From: G965205255 sp965205255 | GTDB taxonomy: Bacteria; Pseudomonadota; Gammaproteobacteria; Pseudomonadales; Endozoicomonadaceae | DNA: 64,000 nt | Direction of reading: 5' to 3' | Assembly: GCA_965205255.1 (NCBI GenBank) | Contig: OZ242051.1 | Span: forward strand, 868,001 to 932,000 | Shown: piece after piece, positions 59,190 through 64,000 of the stretch | How the letters are laid out: every line of letters starts with the position of its first letter | Position numbering within the stretch: position 1 is the first letter of the stretch | Notes under the pieces: generated by a model | Seen by the model: only the letters and a program-made list of their open reading frames with translations | Told to the model about the DNA's origin: nothing | Database searches by the model: none | Program-made: the position numbers and the translations under genes

Positions 59190-59296
59190 GGTTCCGTTGG
59201 AAAATAAGACTTGCTTCTAGATAATGCACTCATTATTAATACAACTTGTGAAGTATACCATGCTAGCTATCACGCTAAAGGACGTCATTTTTGAAA
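59190..59296 (+). mobile_element. IS6-family left-end remnant
   Basis: It begins GGTTCCGTTGGAAA, a two-mismatch form of the IS6 inverted repeat GGTTCTGTTGCAAA. From about 59215 it follows the left part of the relic at 60339 closely through AAAGGACGTCATTTTT, then the match stops. An open frame running on to 59460 starts inside this remnant, so it is a chimera and not counted as a gene. Confidence 0.7.
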
Positions 59297-59453
59297 ATGA
59301 AATTGTTGTAGAACCTCAACTCAAACAGGAATTATCTTTGATAGCTGCTGGGCGCAAATATAAAAAACTCAGCCAGACAGAACTCGGTGATAAGTTAGTT
59401 TTGAAGTTATTTGCGTCACTATTGCTTTATACGAACAGTAACGCTAAACGACC

Positions 59454-59693
59454 TTACTGACAGACAACCTGTTTTAATTTGCTATTTATTCTTTTGATTT
59501 CCCCTTTATTTGAGCAACAATATTTAGACATATCTCCCAATAAATATTGATCTGAAATATTTTTAGCGTTCACTCCTTCAACTCCAGCAATAGTACCTTT
59601 GGTTAAACATTCAGGTTTAACCTGAATGGAAGTAGCATTTGCCGTCAAATTAAATAAAATCACTGTTGATACAATTAATAATAAACGGTTCAT
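59454..59693 (-). CDS. Small secreted protein with a CC motif
   Basis: The protein has 79 residues with AAGAG ahead of the ATG. A signal peptide (LLLIVSTVILFNLTANA) ends near residue 20. The mature peptide has about 59 residues and four cysteines, including the pair in KYCCS and one near the C-terminus (VVCQ). The spacing YCCS...C resembles the upstream neighbour, so the two may be diverged relatives. It lies 32 bases downstream of that gene, likely in one transcript. I do not recognise the family. An extracellular effector or antimicrobial peptide are guesses. Confidence 0.65.
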   Translation of the reverse strand: MNRLLLIVSTVILFNLTANATSIQVKPECLTKGTIAGVEGVNAKNISDQYLLGDMSKYCCSNKGEIKRINSKLKQVVCQ

Positions 59694-59725
59694 TTTAAGC
59701 TCTTCTCGTATTTGTAATTAAGTAA

Positions 59726-59971
59726 TTAAGGCCCACAACGCCAAACCCATCCTCGATGATTACCGAAACGACTGCAACAATATTCTGCGCAAGTTACAGG
59801 ATTCCCATATGTATCACATTCTACTCCATCCGGCCAACATATCGGGCCTTGTGGTTTTAAGATTTCTCTGTTGATTTTGGAGAACTCATTAATAATAGAA
59901 CTAGAGCCATATGAGTTGCTTACTGCTCCGACAAGAAGCAATAGCATTGTCGTAAAAATGTACTTTTTCAT
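59726..59971 (-). CDS. Small secreted cysteine-rich peptide
   Basis: The protein has 81 residues with AGG eight bases before the ATG. A signal peptide (TTMLLLLVGAVSNSYG) ends near residue 22. The C-terminal ~38 residues carry six cysteines in the order C-x6-C-x8-C-x3-C-C-x12-C (ICWPDGVEC, then CAEYCCS, then WRCG). This density and the CC pair recall disulfide-knotted peptides such as toxins, but the framework is not one I can assign. It is the first gene of a two-gene secreted-peptide unit. Real coding status is supported by the signal peptide and ribosome site only. Confidence 0.65.
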   Translation of the reverse strand: MKKYIFTTMLLLLVGAVSNSYGSSSIINEFSKINREILKPQGPICWPDGVECDTYGNPVTCAEYCCSRFGNHRGWVWRCGP

Positions 59972-60338
59972 TGTACTAACCTAGTTTTTTTTATTACAGC
60001 TTGTTAATCGTTGTTTTTTTTATGGAATGCTAGTTCTGGAAGGCACTACTAAAACCAAAATTAGCAATTTCTACTTGTGGAACTTGAATATAATTTTCAA
60101 AATCAAGCCTGCTAATCAGGTATAAAAATACATTCCTTTATTACCATCTCAGTGTTTTATCCCTTGCTATAAATGCCCCCTCATTATTTGACATAACATA
60201 ACAAACCAGCCTCCTGCCCCACATAAACATTCAATAGTTTTTTATCCATCATTAGACCCTAGAAAACAGTAAAAAAGTTACCAATATTGGTAACTAAATC
60301 ACAATATATCATAACTGTCGTAAGAACAAGCCCTTTAT
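59972..60338. other. Intergenic region with a perfect palindrome
   Basis: No gene is visible between the cysteine-rich peptide gene and the IS6 relic. It holds an 18-base perfect palindrome at 60277-60294, listed separately. Confidence 0.5.
60277..60294. promoter_or_regulatory. 18-base perfect palindrome, possible operator
   Basis: GTTACCAATATTGGTAAC is its own reverse complement. It lies about 300 bases upstream of the secreted-peptide pair and just left of the IS6 relic. It could be an operator for a dimeric regulator; no regulator gene is adjacent. Confidence 0.4.
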
Positions 60339-61153
60339 GATTCAGTTGCAAAATAAAATTTTCTTCTAGATAATACACACATTATTAATGTAACTTGTGA
60401 AGTATACCATGCCAGCTATCACACTAAAGGACGTCATTTTTTAAAATAACTTATTCTGATGACTGTTCGCTGATATGTGGCCTACAGCCTGATCTACCGT
60501 GATATTGAAGAGCTGATGGCACAGAGAGGTCTTTCTGTAGATCACACCACCATTCATCGATATGTTGTGAAGTATGCTCCGCAGCTAGAAGCTAACTTCC
60601 GTAGGAAAAAGAAAGCCACAGACGACTTTTGGCGTATGGATGAAACCTATATCAAAATCAAGGGTGACTAGAACTACCTGTACTGTGTTGTCTACAAGTA
60701 GAAAATCATTGATTTTATGTTTTCCAAACATAGGGATGAGCCTGCAGCCAGAGCTTTTCTGAATAAAGCCATTGGGCACAATGGCCTTCCTAAAAAGGTG
60801 GTGATTGATAAAAGCGGGGCTAATCTGGTCACACAGAAATCGGTTATTCATACCTTGTTTTGAATGGGATGATTCTTTCTGATGGTCGATATTTTACAAG
60901 TAAAATATTTGAAGAATATTGTTGAACAGAATCACCGGTCTATTAAGAGAAAGATGCGTCAGGCGCTGTGGTTTAAATCTGTGGAAGGAGCGTCTGCTAC
61001 TATTGCCGGAAATGAATACTGCGAATGCTAAAAAAAGGTCAGCATTGTGATGGAAGTGATCGCCCTGCCTTTGAGCAGTTTTATGCACTGGCAGGATAAT
61101 TGCGTCTGAAGAAGGGAAGCTGTTCAGCTTGTGGTCGAGTTTGCAACAGAACC
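60339..61153 (+). mobile_element. Decayed IS6-family element
   Basis: Length is about 815 bases, right for the IS6 family. The ends are GATTCAGTTGCAAA (60339-60352) and TTTGCAACAGAACC (61140-61153), which are near-perfect inverted repeats of IS6 type. The eight bases flanking each side (CCCTTTAT and CGATATAA) do not match, so the usual 8-base target duplication is absent. The transposase inside is broken. Confidence 0.85.
60409..61099 (+). pseudogene. IS6-family transposase pseudogene
   Basis: The best-kept piece (60477-60671) reads YRDIEELMAQRGLSVDHTTI ... YAPQLEANFRRKKK ... FWRMDETYIKIKG, the N-terminal and first catalytic-Asp region of IS6 transposases. Upstream the frame has TAA and TGA stops. 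Downstream it continues with stops and shifts through VVIDKSGAN (second Asp) and NIVEQNHRSIKRKMRQALW (catalytic Glu region). It is dead by several independent mutations. Confidence 0.85.
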
Positions 61154-61161
61154 CGATATAA

Positions 61162-61494
61162 GGATCGGTCAGTCATACTCTCGACGAATCAGGCTTTTTT
61201 TGGATGGTGAACCTAAACAAGACCATAACAATTTCTGAAATCATCCTCTTTAACCGGGGGGATTGTTGCGGGCGCCGTTTAAGCAATTTCCGTGTTTCAG
61301 TGTTGGACATGTCAAGAAATGAAGTCTTCGGTCAACACTTTGTCGGCCGTGTGGTGCAAGGTGGAAGCCAATCTTTTGAAATTCCCTATGGAGCGACAGG
61401 CAGTATCGATCGAGTAATGCTGAATGGCAAAAACCTTGAGGGCAACGGACACATATCTTTAGCGGAAGTGCGAATGATGGGGTATGAAAATTAA
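61162..61494 (+). pseudogene. F5/8 type C (discoidin/fucolectin-like) domain fragment
   Basis: The frame matches the second half of an F5/8C carbohydrate-binding domain: SHTLDESGFFWMVNLNKT, then ILFNRGDCCGRRLSNFRV, and the closing ISLAEVRMMGYE. The similarity already starts before the first ATG (61204) and continues back to a stop at 61159-61161, six bases past the IS6 relic's right end. The gene therefore lost its 5' part at the IS junction. Proteins with this domain bind sugars or lipids on surfaces and are common in animals, with scattered bacterial cases. No ribosome site is visible, so expression is doubtful. Confidence 0.65.
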
Positions 61495-61532
61495 TAAGGT
61501 CTATCCTTATTTTAACTTAAGGGAGATGATTA

Positions 61533-62882
61533 ATGGCAGAAACCATACTCAAAACAAGAGTTAAAGCGAAAGAACATACAAACCGATTGATCCAATGCAC
61601 CGTCATTGATCAGTTCGTAAAAGAGCTTCCCGCGAGCCTTGTATTTTTCTATGAAAAAGCGATCGACTATCAGGTTCTAGAAAATAGCTTAAGCACGATT
61701 CTTAAAGACTTCCCCATTTTTGCCGGAACTTTAAAAGAGGCAAAAGGAGACCTCCACATTGATTGCGATAATCAGGGCGTTCGATTCTCGGTAGAGCGGC
61801 ATCAGGAATCCTGTAGACAGGTGATTGAGACCCTTTTTGAGAAAGGACAAAGAGAAAAAATTATTGACATTCTCAAATCCAACCGGGTTTTAAAAAAGGG
61901 AGATCCTCCTTGTACTATTAAAATTAATTATTTATCAGATGGTGGAATGGCTCTGGGGATATGCTGGCATCATAGTGTTGGAGACATGAGAACCTTCATG
62001 TCTTTCATGGAAGCCTGGTCTAACCATACGGGAGGAAAGGATTATCCCCAACCGATCCTTGTCGATGATCGTAGGGGCTATCTACTCGAAAATCTTAAAG
62101 ACAATGGCAACACAACACCGGGGGTGAAATTCCTTAAAATAGGGAATCTTCTAAAATTAGTTTCCTATATCATTTTCAAAGCGAAAGATTGGAAAATGGC
62201 GCAGTTCTATTTTACTGAAGCGGAGTTACAAAAATCTCGACAGGATTTATCTCAAAAAAGCGGAATGTCTCTCTCGATCAATGATACTCTGTGCGCGAGA
62301 ATGTTCTCTGCCATAACGCGGCTAGATCCCCGAGAAGCGGAACGATTTCTTGGAATCACAATTGATTTCAGAAGTCGGGGCCATCTACCTGATACACTTC
62401 TGGGGAACATAATCACGAGCCTTAATGTTAAAGCCGACCATAAAACATCGCCTGAAGATCTAGCAAAAAAAATCAGGGAACATATCAATCATTACGATGA
62501 GAAACACATGGATTATTATTCGAACCTGCGGTTTTTAGAAGAGATTGGAGGAAAAAAGCGTTTAGGCCGATGTTTGTCCAAAGCCATTAATCCCATGGAC
62601 GGGTGTATGCTGATTACCAGTTGGAGTAAGTTTGGCGTTTACGACATCGATTTTGGCGGTGAGGCTCCCTTTTATTTTACGGAACATGGGGAGTTTCCTT
62701 TTCCATGGCTGCATGGAATTATGGACGGCTTTGGAAATCAAGGACTCATTTTTAACGCGATATTGCCAACCAAGTTAATAGATCAATTGACACAGCCGGA
62801 ATCTTTAAAAGAAATACACCAGTTTCGTGATCCTGACGAGCCTCTACCCGAACTGGCGGAAAGTTTGGACTGGATTTACTAA
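61533..62882 (+). CDS. BAHD-type (HXXXD) acyltransferase
   Basis: The protein has 449 residues, within the 430-470 usual for plant BAHD enzymes, with AAGGGAG seven bases before the ATG. The catalytic motif HHSVGD (near residue 147, H-x3-D) sits at the expected place, followed by FMSFMEAWSNH like the F...WA stretch of the family. The second signature, DFGWG in plants, appears as DFGGEAP (near residue 371). These enzymes move acyl groups from acyl-CoA to alcohols or amines. No signal peptide is seen, so it is cytoplasmic. BAHD enzymes are mainly plant and fungal, and transfer from a eukaryote or a little-known bacterial branch are both possible. The substrate is unknown. Confidence 0.8.
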   Translation: MAETILKTRVKAKEHTNRLIQCTVIDQFVKELPASLVFFYEKAIDYQVLENSLSTILKDFPIFAGTLKEAKGDLHIDCDNQGVRFSVERHQESCRQVIETLFEKGQREKIIDILKSNRVLKKGDPPCTIKINYLSDGGMALGICWHHSVGDMRTFMSFMEAWSNHTGGKDYPQPILVDDRRGYLLENLKDNGNTTPGVKFLKIGNLLKLVSYIIFKAKDWKMAQFYFTEAELQKSRQDLSQKSGMSLSINDTLCARMFSAITRLDPREAERFLGITIDFRSRGHLPDTLLGNIITSLNVKADHKTSPEDLAKKIREHINHYDEKHMDYYSNLRFLEEIGGKKRLGRCLSKAINPMDGCMLITSWSKFGVYDIDFGGEAPFYFTEHGEFPFPWLHGIMDGFGNQGLIFNAILPTKLIDQLTQPESLKEIHQFRDPDEPLPELAESLDWIY

Positions 62883-62901
62883 CGTTTCTTTTCCAAAAAA
62901 T

Positions 62902-63360
62902 TTAACCACATTTACACAAGGTGTCCAGCATGACGTTGTATTGAAGTACCACTCCCTGAATGTGTACGCTATAAGTTCCATTAAAGGGGTGTGAACTAGC
63001 GGCGGTCACTTTGGACTTTCCATCGGTATCAAAAGGAACCAAATGAATATAAAACGCTCCAAAAGTTAGTGTTTCCTGAGGATTAAGAATCATATCAACG
63101 CCCGCTCCAATTTCGTAGGTTGCGAGGAGCGTGGTAGATGGGGTCATGCGCTCTTGATTCACAGCTTTGGTCGAGTAGGCCATTCCCCCTTTGATCACGA
63201 GTTCTTCATCATACATATAACGTCCCCAAAACGGTATTCCACAACGTCTTTCAGGTCATTAACCGTTTCCCGGTCACACAATTCCGCTCCCATCAAAATA
63301 AACATCGAACTGCATTCCGTCAGTTCCAGCGTCGGCTCCTTCAGGTCAGAATACGCGATT
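62902..63360 (-). pseudogene. FadL-like outer-membrane transporter remnant
   Basis: Two overlapping minus-strand frames join into one protein end. The upstream frame reads ...VNDLKDVVEYRFG and the downstream frame picks up RYMYDEELVIKGGMAYS, ending VVLQYNVML plus a short tail. Together they resemble the last strands of FadL/OmpP1-type channels for hydrophobic compounds. A frameshift lies near 63210. The N-terminal two thirds are missing, and the upstream end runs into the start of the dehydrogenase gene on the other strand. It is not functional. Confidence 0.5.
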
Positions 63361-63409
63361 TGAGTATCACCCAATTCTAACTCAAGCAATGTACTTGAGG
63401 AAACTAGAA

Positions 63410-64000
63410 ATGCATAAACAGAAGAAAAAAGCAGCAATCATTACCGGAGCAAGTAGTGGAATTGGATATGGTATTGCCAAGTATCTACTAAAGCAACAGT
63501 ACCGTGTGATCATGATAGCGCAAAACCAAAGGAGGTTACTCCATGCATGTGAAACACTTACTCAAGTCACAAATTCCAATAATATTATACCTTTACCCGT
63601 GGATATTACTGATAATCATAGTGTTGCGAACACGCTTAGCAGGCTTACTGAAAGAAGTAATGGCATTAATATCTTGGTTAATAGCGCAGGTTATGTCAAA
63701 CGTGGTACTTCAGAGTTAGAACATGAGGATTTTGCTAGGATGCTCGCAACAAATTTGGAGGGTGTTTTTAATGTTACGAGCATGATTATTTCTGGAATGA
63801 AAGAGAGAAATTATGGTCATATCTTCAATATCTCCTCATATTCTGGAATAGTCTCCAGAAGTTGCCTTGGTGGTTATGCCGCCTCAAAATTTGGGCTTAT
63901 GGGGTATAATGAGTCTCTACACAAAGAGCTTGCACCTTATGGCATCAAAGTTACTGCAATATGTCCAAATCTGGTAGACACGCCAATGACAAAAGATGTT
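63410..64000 (+). CDS. Short-chain dehydrogenase/reductase (C-terminus off window)
   Basis: 197 codons from the ATG at 63410 (GAGG nine bases upstream) run open to the right edge. Classical SDR features are present: cofactor loop TGASSGIG near residue 13, NSAG (variant of NNAG) near residue 90, catalytic Ser in NISS, and Tyr/Lys in YAASK near residue 160. The variable loop PNLVDTPMT follows. NAD(P)-dependent oxidoreductase in the cytoplasm; substrate unknown. It lies beyond the FadL relic and may or may not be linked with the BAHD gene about 530 bases upstream. Confidence 0.9.
   Translation, partial: MHKQKKKAAIITGASSGIGYGIAKYLLKQQYRVIMIAQNQRRLLHACETLTQVTNSNNIIPLPVDITDNHSVANTLSRLTERSNGINILVNSAGYVKRGTSELEHEDFARMLATNLEGVFNVTSMIISGMKERNYGHIFNISSYSGIVSRSCLGGYAASKFGLMGYNESLHKELAPYGIKVTAICPNLVDTPMTKDV

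Noticed and set aside
59224..59460. 78-codon plus-strand frame that looks a little like a helix-turn-helix antitoxin
   Set aside because: Its first third is IS6 left-end sequence read in the wrong frame, so it is a chimera; the rest shows no convincing domain.

Overview
The window looks like a piece of chromosome from an AT-rich, host-associated gammaproteobacterium. The evidence is a set of housekeeping genes (icd, cspD-like, clpS-clpA, infA, bpt, aat, sdhE-cptA, metNIQ) whose order partly follows the icd-cspD-clpS-clpA-infA-bpt-aat block known from Pseudomonas and relatives. Decayed insertion sequences, broken genes, small secreted Cys-containing proteins and eukaryote-like domains suggest a symbiont or pathogen. 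I cannot name the species.

Region 1 (1-39760) is a head-to-tail array of six very similar minus-strand genes with a period of about 6.7-6.95 kb. Each encodes a ~2100-residue exported RHS/YD-repeat protein. The parts are a Sec-type signal peptide, an RHS N-terminal region, about 1700 residues of YD repeats ending in an RHS core motif, a variable hydrophobic segment and a C-terminal block of about four 25-residue leucine-rich-variant (LRV)-like repeats. The ~1750-residue body is almost invariant, whereas the hydrophobic loop and the LRV units differ between copies and look shuffled between them. Copy 1 runs off the left edge. Copies 1 and 3 are shifted at a T9 tract in the signal-peptide region, and copy 5 has a one-base insertion after the signal peptide. 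Spacers hold no immunity-like gene; they hold a conserved hairpin and, in three of five, a ~260 bp MITE.

Region 2 (39761-42187) has an IS630-type transposase remnant that truncates the array leader, then two secreted-protein genes on the array strand: one unknown, one with the six-cysteine pattern of a saposin-B domain.

Region 3 (42188-59161) is mostly housekeeping. It holds icd, a cspD-like gene and metNIQ behind a consensus promoter and a SAM-II-like riboswitch. Next come phoH, an IS630 relic whose end matches the MITEs, sdhE-cptA, pgeF and a DUF547 protein. The N-degron set follows (clpS, clpA, bpt and aat, with infA inside it), then an aspartate/glutamate racemase. ClpS/ClpA degrade proteins whose N-terminal residues Bpt and Aat have added, so these four form one pathway.

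Region 4 (59162-64000) is accessory: two IS6-type relics, two small secreted cysteine-rich peptides, an F5/8C (discoidin-like) fragment cut by the IS6 relic, a BAHD-type acyltransferase, a frameshifted FadL-like relic and the start of a short-chain dehydrogenase that runs off the right edge.
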